The notes below the pieces were generated by a model. That model saw only the letters and a list, made by a program, of their open reading frames with translations, was not told the DNA's origin and searched no databases. Of a DNA stretch of 11,495 nucleotides, positions 1-5,478 are shown in pieces. A program made the position numbers and the translations under genes. Each line of letters starts with the position of its first letter. The stretch's first letter is position 1. The stretch comes from Methylacidiphilaceae bacterium UBA1321 (GTDB taxonomy: Bacteria; Verrucomicrobiota; Verrucomicrobiia; Methylacidiphilales; UBA1321), in assembly GCA_002306945.1 (NCBI GenBank), contig DBTH01000216.1, positions 1 to 11,495 of the forward strand. Reading direction: 5' to 3'.

Positions 1-678
1 CACGGAGTCCGAGATGAACCGCTTGTAGTCGAGCATCAGGGCCGGGTTGTGCGCGGCGGGAGCGGGGAAGGGAAGGTCGATCTGGCCCCAGTTGTCGTAA
101 GCTTGGCTCCAGAAGGCGGTGCCCCAGGCGGCGTTGAGGACATCGAGGGTTTTGTAGCGGGCCTGGAGCCAGCGACGGAATTCGGCGGCGCAACGGTCGC
201 AGTAGCAGGAACTGACGTGACAGCCGTATTCGTTATTGATGTGCCAGCCGAGCAGGCCGGGGCGGTGGGAGAAACGCTGGGCCAGTTGACGGGCGATCCC
301 GGCGGAAGCTTCGCGGTAGGCGGTGCTGTTGGGACAATAGTGTTGGCGCGAACCGTGATGGAAGCGGATGCCGTTGGCGTCGACAGGGAGCATCTCGGGA
401 TGTTCGCGACAAAGCCACGCGGGTGGAGCGGCGGTGGCGGTGGCCAGAAAAACGCCAATATTATTTTTTGTTAATAAATCGTAAATTTTCTCCAACCAGT
501 CGAAGGTGTAGTGTCCGCGCCGGGGTTCGAGTTTGGCCCAACTGAAAATTCCCAGGCTAACGGCGTTGACGCCGGCGCGTTGCATGAGTGTAATGTCTTC
601 GGCCCAAACGGATTCAGACCATTGTTCCGGGTTGTAGTCGCCGCCATAAAGAATTTTTGAGCAGGAGAATTTAGTCAT
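1..678 (-). CDS. GH42 beta-galactosidase, N-terminal part (cut by window edge)
   Basis: The minus strand is open from an ATG at 676-678 to base 1, giving 226 residues without a stop; the C terminus lies outside the window. The protein starts with a conserved GH42 opening (YGGDYNPEQW, residues 11-20) and continues as the first part of a TIM barrel. HINNEYG at 146-152 carries the expected acid/base glutamate, E150. C115 together with C158, C160 and C163 matches the zinc-binding cysteine cluster described in GH42 enzymes such as the Thermus A4 enzyme. The family hydrolyses terminal beta-galactosides, often plant-derived oligosaccharides, and the absence of a signal peptide suggests a cytoplasmic enzyme. 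The nucleophile glutamate would lie in the missing half. The gene is divergent from the response regulator and probably unrelated to motility. The family call is firm; the exact substrate is not. Confidence 0.93.
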   Translation of the reverse strand, partial: MTKFSCSKILYGGDYNPEQWSESVWAEDITLMQRAGVNAVSLGIFSWAKLEPRRGHYTFDWLEKIYDLLTKNNIGVFLATATAAPPAWLCREHPEMLPVDANGIRFHHGSRQHYCPNSTAYREASAGIARQLAQRFSHRPGLLGWHINNEYGCHVSSCYCDRCAAEFRRWLQARYKTLDVLNAAWGTAFWSQAYDNWGQIDLPFPAPAAHNPALMLDYKRFISDSV

Positions 679-837
679 GGGAAAAATCAATGTTTCAATG
701 TAATCTTCGGCTCGACAAGTGAATTTATCTACATCATTTTATGGATAGATGAGCCGATGAATTGAATTGAAGACTGTGGAATTTTCAATTACGTTCAAAA
801 CTAGAGTATCACAAATTGGTAACAGCGTGTTGCAATA
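679..837. promoter_or_regulatory. Divergent AT-rich intergenic region
   Basis: This 159-bp spacer separates two genes that diverge, so it must hold promoters for both the beta-galactosidase (minus) and the response regulator (plus). It is much richer in A and T than the flanking genes. I could not assign convincing -35/-10 pairs on either strand. A weak inverted repeat (TTATCTA ... TAGATGA, about 727-754) could be an operator. There is no clear Shine-Dalgarno sequence before the regulator start at 838. The promoter role follows from gene orientation only. Confidence 0.4.
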
Positions 838-1548
838 ATGAAGATTTTGCTTGCGGAAGATGACCGTAAATTTTCCAAGCACCTGAGCAAGGGGTTGGAG
901 ACGGAGGGGTTTGCCGTGGACCAGGCGTTCGACGGGGAGGAAGCCCGTGCACTGGTCGAGAAAAACGAGTACGACGTTCTGGCGGTGGACGTTAACCTGC
1001 CGCTGCTCAACGGATTTCAATTGGTCGGCAAATTACGAGAATCGGGCGTTAACACACCGGTGATTTTCGTGACCGGTTCCGGCGATGTGACCGATGTCGT
1101 GCATGGGCTTGATGTCGGAGGAGACGATTACATTGTCAAACCGTTCCGCTTTGAGGAACTCGTCGCCCGTCTGCGCGCGATCCTGCGCCGTCAGCGCCCG
1201 AGCGAACCGCGCCGCCTCAAGGTCGGCGATCTGGAACTGGACGTGATGACCCGGCAGGCGCATCGCGGCGGACGGTTGATCGAGTTGACCAATCGCGAAT
1301 TTGCCATTCTCGAACACCTGATGTCGGCTTCGCCCAATCCGGTGGCCAAGGATTTGCTGACCAAGCACGTCTGGAACCAGAATTTCGCCGCAGAGACCAA
1401 CGTGCTCAACGTCCACATCAAGAACCTACGCCGCAAGCTCGACGGGGACGATCTGCCGCAGTTGCTCCATACTGTGCGCAATGTCGGTTTCGCCCTGCGC
1501 GAGGAGAACGGTTCGCGGGTTGCGGACGACGACGCCGAAGAGTTGTAA
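838..1548 (+). CDS. OmpR/PhoB-family response regulator (orphan)
   Basis: This 236-residue protein has a receiver domain (about 1-118) followed by a winged-helix DNA-binding domain (about 125-222). The receiver has the acidic pocket (E7, D8, D9), the phospho-acceptor D51 in AVDVNLP, T79, and K101 in the IVKPF motif. The C-terminal half shows the OmpR-type signatures ELTNREFAILEHL, VLNVHIKNLRRKLD and the wing VRNVGFALR. A 14-residue acidic tail ends the protein. The start is fixed by the MKILLAEDD opening, although no ribosome binding site is visible. No histidine kinase lies next to it, and a terminator follows directly, so it appears to be transcribed alone. Its position before the flagellar operons may be coincidental. 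Flagellar sigma-54 systems normally use NtrC-type activators, and this protein has no AAA+ domain, so it is not the sigma-54 activator. The target genes are unknown. Confidence 0.93.
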   Translation: MKILLAEDDRKFSKHLSKGLETEGFAVDQAFDGEEARALVEKNEYDVLAVDVNLPLLNGFQLVGKLRESGVNTPVIFVTGSGDVTDVVHGLDVGGDDYIVKPFRFEELVARLRAILRRQRPSEPRRLKVGDLELDVMTRQAHRGGRLIELTNREFAILEHLMSASPNPVAKDLLTKHVWNQNFAAETNVLNVHIKNLRRKLDGDDLPQLLHTVRNVGFALREENGSRVADDDAEEL

Positions 1549-1559
1549 TCGGTCGGCGG

Positions 1560-1584
1560 CCCGCATCACCTGATGCGGGTTTTT
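1560..1584 (+). terminator. Rho-independent terminator of the response regulator gene
   Basis: A perfect inverted repeat, CCCGCATCA (1560-1568) and TGATGCGGG (1571-1579), is followed at once by five T residues (1580-1584). In RNA the stem would close at 8 bp with a four-base loop. It begins 11 bases after the stop codon at 1546-1548. This is a textbook intrinsic terminator and isolates the regulator gene from the downstream flagellar operon. Confidence 0.9.
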
Positions 1585-1870
1585 GATGCTCACTTATCCA
1601 GAGTGAGTGCGGCTGGAATGCCACTTGTACTTTTCGTTTTTCTGTCTTTCCCAAACGTCGTTGTCCCGGCGTTTTGTTTCCATTTTTTCGGATCTCGAAA
1701 AAAATGAGTGCGGGGTATTAATTACCGCGGAAATACGGAGAATTTTTCCAGCGGAAAAACTGCCCGAACGGAAAGAATTACCGTTTTTTGGCGCTGTAAA
1801 AATTGCCCGTTCAAAAAGTTTATTCTCCCAACTCTTTTGAATCCAGCTTGTTAGATAGGCTCTGAGCGAC
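1585..1870. other. AT-rich gene-free spacer with inverted repeats
   Basis: No convincing gene lies here. The base composition is far more AT-rich, with A and T runs, than the neighbouring genes, as expected for a regulatory region upstream of the fliA-mot operon. Visible elements are an inverted repeat CTCACT/AGTGAG (1589-1594 and 1602-1607), a short hairpin TTTTTCC-AGC-GGAAAAA (1743-1759), and two copies of TGAGTGCG (1604-1611 and 1705-1712). A 77-codon open frame at 1607-1840 has low-complexity, Phe/Ser-rich content and no ribosome binding site, and I do not accept it as a gene. Confidence 0.55.
1700..1712 (+). repeat. 13-base word AAAAATGAGTGCG, copy 1
   Basis: AAAAATGAGTGCG occurs here and again at 5390-5402. 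The core TGAGTGCG occurs a third time at 1604-1611. All copies lie in the same orientation in the AT-rich spacers before the two flagellar operons, upstream of the sigma-54-like elements. This would fit a binding site for a shared regulator, for example an upstream activating site for an enhancer-binding protein. The function is inferred; only the repetition is seen. Confidence 0.4.
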
Positions 1871-1887
1871 CTGGCACAGATCAGGCA
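1871..1887 (+). promoter_or_regulatory. Sigma-54 (RpoN) type promoter of the fliA-mot operon
   Basis: CTGGCACAGATCAGGCA contains a perfect -24 element (TGGCAC, 1872-1877) and a -12 GC at 1885-1886, with exactly ten bases between the invariant GG (1873-1874) and GC. The -12 box AGGCA departs from TTGCA at its first two bases. Transcription would start near 1898, leaving a short leader that keeps the purine-rich GAGAGAGG ribosome binding site in front of the ATG at 1912. Spacing and geometry support it, and flagellar middle genes in many Gram-negative bacteria use sigma-54. No activator gene is visible in the window. Confidence 0.65.
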
Positions 1888-1911
1888 TTTGAACTGCATG
1901 AGAGAGAGGTG

Positions 1912-2205
1912 ATGAGCACAGCTTCCACGAATACGGGTTTCGTCACAAAGGCGGTAATGCTGGCCGGATTGGCGGGCATTTTCATCGGGCTAATCATCAG
2001 TTCGGTCAATGAGGATAGCTTCGGATGGTCTTTGTTGCGCACGTCGGCGCTTGGCGTCGTTTTTGCGCTGGCAGCCCGTTACCTGATCTACCAATCGCTG
2101 CGCGCTTGGCTGGAGACGAAAATGGAGGCGTTCGAAAAGAAACTCAGTGAAAAAAACGCGGACGCTGCAAAAGGGCAGGTTGCCAAGGCGGGCGCTTCGC
2201 ATTGA
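1912..2205 (+). CDS. Small two-helix membrane protein, first gene of the fliA-mot operon
   Basis: This 97-residue protein is not one I recognise. Residues about 12-31 (VTKAVMLAGLAGIFIGLIIS) and about 41-60 (LLRTSALGVVFALAARYLIY) form two hydrophobic segments separated by a short turn containing NEDSFG. They are followed by a charged, probably helical tail of about 35 residues (ETKMEAFEKKLSEKNAD...). I chose the ATG at 1912, just after GAGAGAGG; a GTG at 1909 overlaps that ribosome binding site and is less likely. It lies directly downstream of the sigma-54-type promoter and 17 bases before fliA, so it is almost certainly co-transcribed with fliA and motAB. This suggests an inner-membrane role linked to flagellar gene control, export or the stator. 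Nothing in the sequence shows which. Confidence 0.8.
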   Translation: MSTASTNTGFVTKAVMLAGLAGIFIGLIISSVNEDSFGWSLLRTSALGVVFALAARYLIYQSLRAWLETKMEAFEKKLSEKNADAAKGQVAKAGASH

Positions 2206-2222
2206 ACCATTAGGAGACACCT

Positions 2223-3008
2223 ATGACACCCGAAATTGAATTGGACTCAAAGAGGGAAACGGTAGCCGTCGAAGAAACCGGAAGGACCCGGACTGCTTCG
2301 GAACGCGAACAAGCGATCGAAGCCATGCTACCACTCGTTAAACACATCGTATCCCGCCTGGCGATTTATTTGCCTCCGCACATTTCACGCGACGACCTGG
2401 CCAGCGCCGGTGTTGTCGGCCTGATCGACGCCGTCGACCGCTATTCCGACGACAAGGGATGCAGCCTCAAGACCTATTGCTCGATCCGCATCCGCGGGGC
2501 GATCCTCGACGAGTTGCGCCGGCTGGACTGGGTACCCCGGTCTGTGCACCGCGACGCGCGCCGTCTGTCGGAGACGCAGGAAATTTTGGCCCAGAGACTA
2601 GGCCGCGAACCGCTCGATCACGAGGTGCGCGAACATATGGGATTGGATTCCGAGGAATGGGAAGAATTGCTCGAACGGGTCAAGCCGCTCTCCTATTTCT
2701 CGCTTCAGGAAGCTGCCAGCCAGGGCGACGATTCCAATCCGCTCCTGCACGAAGAGGTGTTGGCCGATCCCCGCGCCAACGACGCGATTACTTCCCTCCT
2801 CAAGGAGGAAGACAAGGGCATCCTGCGCGAGCAGTTGCAGGAATTGCCCCAGCAGCAACTCCAGGTGTTGACGCTTTATTACATGGAGGATCTCCGATTG
2901 AAGGAAATCGCCGAGATTCTGAACCTAACTGAATCCAGGGTATCGCAGATTCATACGCTCGCCATTAACCGTCTGCGGGCGGCATTTATGAGGAAACGCC
3001 GCCAGTAG
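2223..3008 (+). CDS. fliA: Flagellar sigma factor FliA (sigma-28, FliA/WhiG type)
   Basis: This 261-residue sigma-70 family protein lacks region 1.1. Region 2 spans about 28-100, with the core-binding and -10 recognition segment seen as LASAGVVGLIDAVDRYSDDKGCSLKTYCSIRIRG in overlapping pieces. Region 3 follows (LDWVPRSVHRDAR, from 101), and region 4 spans about 205-256 with the helix-turn-helix LRLKEIAEILNLTESRVSQIHTLAINRLR in pieces. RGAILDELRRLDWVPRS is the hallmark of the flagellar/WhiG sigma group. AGGAG lies 7 bases before the ATG. The family directs RNA polymerase to late flagellar and motility genes and is held by the anti-sigma factor FlgM until the hook is complete; no flgM is visible here. 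Its placement with motA and motB in one operon supports a flagellar rather than a sporulation role. Confidence 0.93.
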   Translation: MTPEIELDSKRETVAVEETGRTRTASEREQAIEAMLPLVKHIVSRLAIYLPPHISRDDLASAGVVGLIDAVDRYSDDKGCSLKTYCSIRIRGAILDELRRLDWVPRSVHRDARRLSETQEILAQRLGREPLDHEVREHMGLDSEEWEELLERVKPLSYFSLQEAASQGDDSNPLLHEEVLADPRANDAITSLLKEEDKGILREQLQELPQQQLQVLTLYYMEDLRLKEIAEILNLTESRVSQIHTLAINRLRAAFMRKRRQ

Positions 3009-3026
3009 ACCACTGAGGAAACCAGT

Positions 3027-3887
3027 ATGTTGGTCATTATCGGCTGGTTGATTGTAGGGGGAGCCGTAATAGGTGGCTTTATGTATTCCGGAGGCCGCCC
3101 GGCCTCTCTATTTGTCATAGGGGAATACATGATTATTCTCGGGGTGTTCATTGGCTATATGGTCGGCGCCAGCCCCGTGCCAATCCTGAAATTGATTATC
3201 GCGAAGGTCATTCAGTCCCTCAAGGGCACCCCGTACGGCAAGGACATGTATCTGGATGTCATCAAGCCGCTCTACGAATTGTTCATGGTCGCGCGCGAAC
3301 AGGGCGTGGTCGGCATTGAAGAGCACGTCGCCAATCCGCACGAGAGCGCGATCTTCAAGAAATATCCGCGTTTCCTCTCCAATCACCACGCGGTCTGTTT
3401 CATGCAGGATGCGTTGCGTCCGATCATCGACGGACGTGTCAAGGGCGACCAGCTCAAGGAGACTCTCGAAGAGGATCTCGACCGCATTTACGAGCACAAT
3501 GCGCATGCCACTAATGTCATGACCAAGGCTGGTGACGCGCTTCCGGGTATCGGGATCGTGGCGGCGGTGTTGGGCATTGTCATTACCATGGGCAGCATTG
3601 GTGGTTCGAAGGAGGAGATCGGTCACCACGTGGCCAGCGCCCTGGTGGGAACTTTTCTCGGAATTCTGGTCAGTTACGGTTTTGTGCAGCCGCTGATCAG
3701 CAGTATCGAGTTCATCAACGCGGACGAACTGAGTTTTTACCAGGTGATGAGCAATGTCATTGTTTCCTACGCCTCGGGCGCTCCGCCCATGATGGCGGCG
3801 GAAGCCGGACGCAAGGCCATCCCGGAGGATCGGCAGCCTGGAAGCGAAGAACTGGAAACCCTGCTCAAGGCGTTGACGCACCGTTAA
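3027..3887 (+). CDS. motA: Flagellar stator protein MotA
   Basis: At 286 residues this is close to the length of the Escherichia coli protein (295). There are four membrane segments: about 2-20, 28-47, 172-191 and 203-222. The cytoplasmic loop carries R90 and E98, the charged pair known to face FliG. P173 (LPGIGIVAAVLGIV) and P222 (SYGFVQP), the two functionally important prolines, fall at the same numbers as in E. coli. GKDMYLDVIKPLYELF is typical of the proton-type MotA branch. With MotB it forms the ion channel that drives rotation. GAGGAAA precedes the start at a normal distance, and the gap to fliA is 18 bases. Its stop codon lies inside the left arm of the palindromic element that separates it from motB. 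Confidence 0.96.
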   Translation: MLVIIGWLIVGGAVIGGFMYSGGRPASLFVIGEYMIILGVFIGYMVGASPVPILKLIIAKVIQSLKGTPYGKDMYLDVIKPLYELFMVAREQGVVGIEEHVANPHESAIFKKYPRFLSNHHAVCFMQDALRPIIDGRVKGDQLKETLEEDLDRIYEHNAHATNVMTKAGDALPGIGIVAAVLGIVITMGSIGGSKEEIGHHVASALVGTFLGILVSYGFVQPLISSIEFINADELSFYQVMSNVIVSYASGAPPMMAAEAGRKAIPEDRQPGSEELETLLKALTHR

Positions 3888-4053
3888 CCCGGATATTTCA
3901 TCATGAAACGGAAAACTGGCTTGATCTTCGAGTGCAACTCGTCGTTGCTCCTCGGTTACATATTGCGTTGCAATATGCGCCCTCGTCGCGCCTTGATTTG
4001 CACTCCAATCTCTACGCCATTTTTTCATCTCCTGATGAAATATGCGGGTTAAC
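3883..4053. repeat. 171-bp imperfect palindrome between motA and motB
   Basis: The outer arms 3883-3903 and 4033-4053 are inverted repeats matching at 20 of 21 positions. The centre, ATATTGC-GTT-GCAATAT (3960-3976), is a perfect 7-bp inverted repeat on the same axis (position 3968). Further complementary blocks lie between, for example AAAA (3912-3915) with TTTT (4021-4024), TGGC (3917-3920) with GCCA (4016-4019), and GAGTGCAA (3930-3937) with TTGCACTC (3998-4005). The whole segment could fold into one long hairpin. Both ends carry GTTAAC (3883-3888 and 4048-4053), which could be a 6-bp target duplication around 15-bp terminal inverted repeats, as in a MITE-like insertion. Alternatively it is a structured RNA in the operon message. 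It overlaps the motA stop codon and replaces the usual near-zero motA-motB spacing. Confidence 0.75.
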
Positions 4054-4076
4054 CCTGGCGGTAAAGGACGTCGATC

Positions 4077-4871
4077 ATGTCAAAGCGAGGAGATCATGGA
4101 CATCACGGTGGAGCATGGAAGGTCGCTTACGCGGACTTCGTGACGTCGATGATGGCGTTATTCCTGGTGCTCTGGCTGGTCAGCAGCGACCAGGAGACAC
4201 GCGAGGCGGTGCAGGCCTATTTCCGCGGGGAAAAAGTCGGCGCAGCCATGAAACGCCCCGGAGCTGTTCACGAGTCCGATACGAAACCGTTCAAGCCTAA
4301 GCCCGACGACCGGGCCAGCCGCGATCTGGTGGCTCTGGAGAAATTCAACCGCGATATGGAACGCCTCCGCGACCAGTTGAACAACAGCAGCGAGGCCGGT
4401 GAGGATCTCATCCGGTTTGAATTTCTGGCCGATGGTGTGCGTATTGTGGCCATCGACCGTTCCAAGAAACCTTTTTTCAGTCCCGGCACGGCGGACTTCA
4501 CCGATTTCGGCCAGTTCGTGATGAATACGATTGCGTGGGAAGTGGAACGTCACCCGTACATGGTGGAAGTCGAAGGCCATACCCAGAAAGGCTCCGATTC
4601 TTCCGGTGACCAGAAAGTGGCTGAAGGCGATCAGGCGTGGGATCTTTCGACGCGTCGTGCCATGGCGGCCCGCAAGGCGTTGCAGGGCGGTGGGGTTGAT
4701 GAAACCCAATTTTGGCGTGTGGCCGGTTATGCCGACCGCGAACCGCTGGACAAGGGAAATCCGACGGCTGAGGAAAATCGCAGAATCAGTGTGGTGATTC
4801 GACCGAAACTGGACGATAACATAGATCAGCTCAAGGAAACCTTCCGCAATAGTAACAATAATAATCCCTGA
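4077..4871 (+). CDS. motB: Flagellar stator protein MotB
   Basis: This 264-residue protein has a short His- and Lys-rich cytoplasmic start and one membrane helix (about 16-36). D20, in the AYADFVTSMMALFLVLWL segment, is the proton-binding aspartate equivalent to E. coli D32. A plug/linker region follows, and then an OmpA-like peptidoglycan-binding domain (about 115-242) with VEVEGHTQ, LSTRRAMAARKAL, VAGYADREPL and NRRISVVI. It anchors the MotA/MotB stator to the cell wall. AAAGGA lies 9 bases before the ATG. The reading frame begins 23 bases after the palindromic element. The protein ends in a short asparagine run encoded by AAT/AAC codons, which is an unusual but minor feature. The 5-base gap to the next gene indicates co-transcription. 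Confidence 0.95.
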   Translation: MSKRGDHGHHGGAWKVAYADFVTSMMALFLVLWLVSSDQETREAVQAYFRGEKVGAAMKRPGAVHESDTKPFKPKPDDRASRDLVALEKFNRDMERLRDQLNNSSEAGEDLIRFEFLADGVRIVAIDRSKKPFFSPGTADFTDFGQFVMNTIAWEVERHPYMVEVEGHTQKGSDSSGDQKVAEGDQAWDLSTRRAMAARKALQGGGVDETQFWRVAGYADREPLDKGNPTAEENRRISVVIRPKLDDNIDQLKETFRNSNNNNP

Positions 4872-4876
4872 ATTCC

Positions 4877-5143
4877 ATGGTCAAAGGCATCCCCGTACGC
4901 ATTCAGAAAGCCGGAGAAGAACCGCTCGCTTGTTCTCATGCTGGACGCACCTCGGAGGTGTCTCCCGAAGGGACGGGACGACCGGTCACTCCAGGGATCG
5001 CGACTCGGATTGCGGAAAAGAAACCCCATGTCGAGCCGAAGGTGGAAATCCGGGAAGTCAACCCCGGTGTGTTCGAAATCACGGTGACTTGCTCCTGTGG
5101 CAATCAATCAGTGATTCGTTGCGAGAGTTTGATGGGACATTGA
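4877..5143 (+). CDS. Small Cys-containing protein of unknown function, stator operon
   Basis: I do not recognise this 88-residue protein. It starts 5 bases after the motB stop, so it is probably the last gene of the fliA-mot operon. The first 50 residues are polar and probably disordered. The C-terminal third (VEIREVNPGVFEITVTCSCG, 56-75, then NQSVIRCESL) looks like a small beta-rich domain. It has cysteines at 72, 74 and 82, plus one at 19. The C-x-C...C spacing could bind a metal or form disulfides. There is no signal peptide or membrane segment, which argues for a cytoplasmic location. No strong ribosome binding site is visible, so translational coupling to motB is likely. A very weak hairpin (GGGA/TCCC, 5134-5147) followed by TTTT overlaps its end and could help termination. 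A gene call is favoured by position and frame continuity; the function is open. Confidence 0.65.
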   Translation: MVKGIPVRIQKAGEEPLACSHAGRTSEVSPEGTGRPVTPGIATRIAEKKPHVEPKVEIREVNPGVFEITVTCSCGNQSVIRCESLMGH

Positions 5144-5317
5144 TCCCGGTTTTGTCTGCGGGGAGTCTTACTCGATCTTCGCTATTCCCATTCGTATCCT
5201 CATTGACGTTTCTTATTTCGTGAGTATCTGATCGGCTCGTCTCAGCTTGCGTTCGGACGGAAATACCCAAAGGGCCTTATACTCAAGACTGCCGTCCCAA
5301 ATTCGGGGTCTTTTACC

Positions 5318-5342
5318 CTGGAAAAATAGCAGTTTTTTCCAG
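5318..5342. repeat. Perfect 9-bp inverted repeat, possible operator or hairpin
   Basis: CTGGAAAAA (5318-5326) and TTTTTCCAG (5334-5342) form a perfect inverted repeat around a 7-base centre. It is not followed by a T run, so it is not a standard terminator for the plus strand. A related GGAAAAA/TTTTTCC pair, in the opposite order, occurs at 1743-1759 in the other operon spacer. An operator for a dimeric regulator or a leader hairpin are both possible. Confidence 0.45.
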
Positions 5343-5389
5343 TCGAAAATTTCGAAAGCGGAATGAAACTCCACCGCTCTGGAATCCGG

Positions 5390-5402
5390 AAAAATGAGTG
5401 CG
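5390..5402 (+). repeat. 13-base word AAAAATGAGTGCG, copy 2
   Basis: This is identical to 1700-1712 and in the same orientation. It lies about 50 bases upstream of the sigma-54-like element and 77 bases before the flgF start. Shared placement in front of both flagellar operons suggests a common regulator site, by inference only. Confidence 0.4.
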
Positions 5403-5449
5403 CCTGATTTTCAGAGGGAAAACGGGAATTTTTTCGTCTTTTTGGCCTC

Positions 5450-5465
5450 TGGCATGGGGTCTGCG
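5450..5465 (+). promoter_or_regulatory. Possible sigma-54 type promoter of the flgF operon
   Basis: TGGCATGGGGTCTGCG has GG (5451-5452) and GC (5463-5464) separated by ten bases, the invariant sigma-54 spacing. It deviates from consensus at the last base of TGGCAC and in TTGC (CTGC). The predicted start of transcription, about 5476, would leave only a few bases before the flgF ATG at 5479 and would exclude its AGGAAG ribosome binding site. This makes the call doubtful unless initiation occurs elsewhere. Confidence 0.3.
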
Positions 5466-5478
5466 AATAGGAAGCTGC

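Larger units (their letters stand above)
5144..5478. other. AT-rich gene-free spacer before the flgF operon
   Basis: This 335-bp stretch holds no gene that I can support. It is AT-rich toward its right half and contains a perfect 9-bp inverted repeat (5318-5342), a short palindrome TCGAAA-A-TTTCGA around 5343-5355, the second copy of the 13-base word (5390-5402), and a sigma-54-like element (5450-5465). A weak TTGACG followed 16 bases later by TATCTG (around 5203-5230) resembles a poor sigma-70 promoter. The region must carry the promoter of the flgF-flgK operon unless transcription reads through from motB. Confidence 0.55.

Noticed and set aside
36..474. Open frames of about 140 codons on both strands over the left-edge gene
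   Set aside because: They are in other frames from the GH42 beta-galactosidase, whose catalytic and zinc-site motifs fix the true frame.
727..760. GCCGATGA near 748, resembling a sigma-28 (FliA) -10 element
   Set aside because: The -35 position 15 bases upstream does not match TAAA, so the match is too weak to call a promoter.
817..836. TTGGTAAC...TTGCA before the response regulator, resembling a sigma-54 promoter
   Set aside because: GG and GC are separated by 12 bases instead of 10.
1607..1840. 77-codon plus-strand frame in the spacer before the fliA operon
   Set aside because: No ribosome binding site, AT-driven low-complexity content, and overlap with hairpins and repeated words.
3108..4028. 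Open frame of 306 codons on the minus strand across motA
   Set aside because: It is opposite a full, well-conserved motA and has no family-like content. It is a shadow of biased third-position GC.
3903..4052. 49-codon plus-strand frame inside the motA-motB palindrome (starts MKRKTGLIFEC)
   Set aside because: It lies wholly within the inverted-repeat element, has no ribosome binding site, and both arms show nucleotide pairing rather than codon constraint.
3932..4300. 122-codon plus-strand frame overlapping the palindrome and the start of motB
   Set aside because: It overlaps the true motB frame and has no recognisable protein content.
5285..5314. Possible terminator hairpin AAGAC...GTCTT with TTTT
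   Set aside because: The stem is broken by a six-base asymmetric internal loop, and it lies about 140 bases after the nearest stop codon.
5398..5478. 27-codon upstream extension of flgF from a GTG
   Set aside because: The ATG at 5479 has AGGAAG before it and matches the family N terminus; the extension also covers the repeated word and the promoter-like element.
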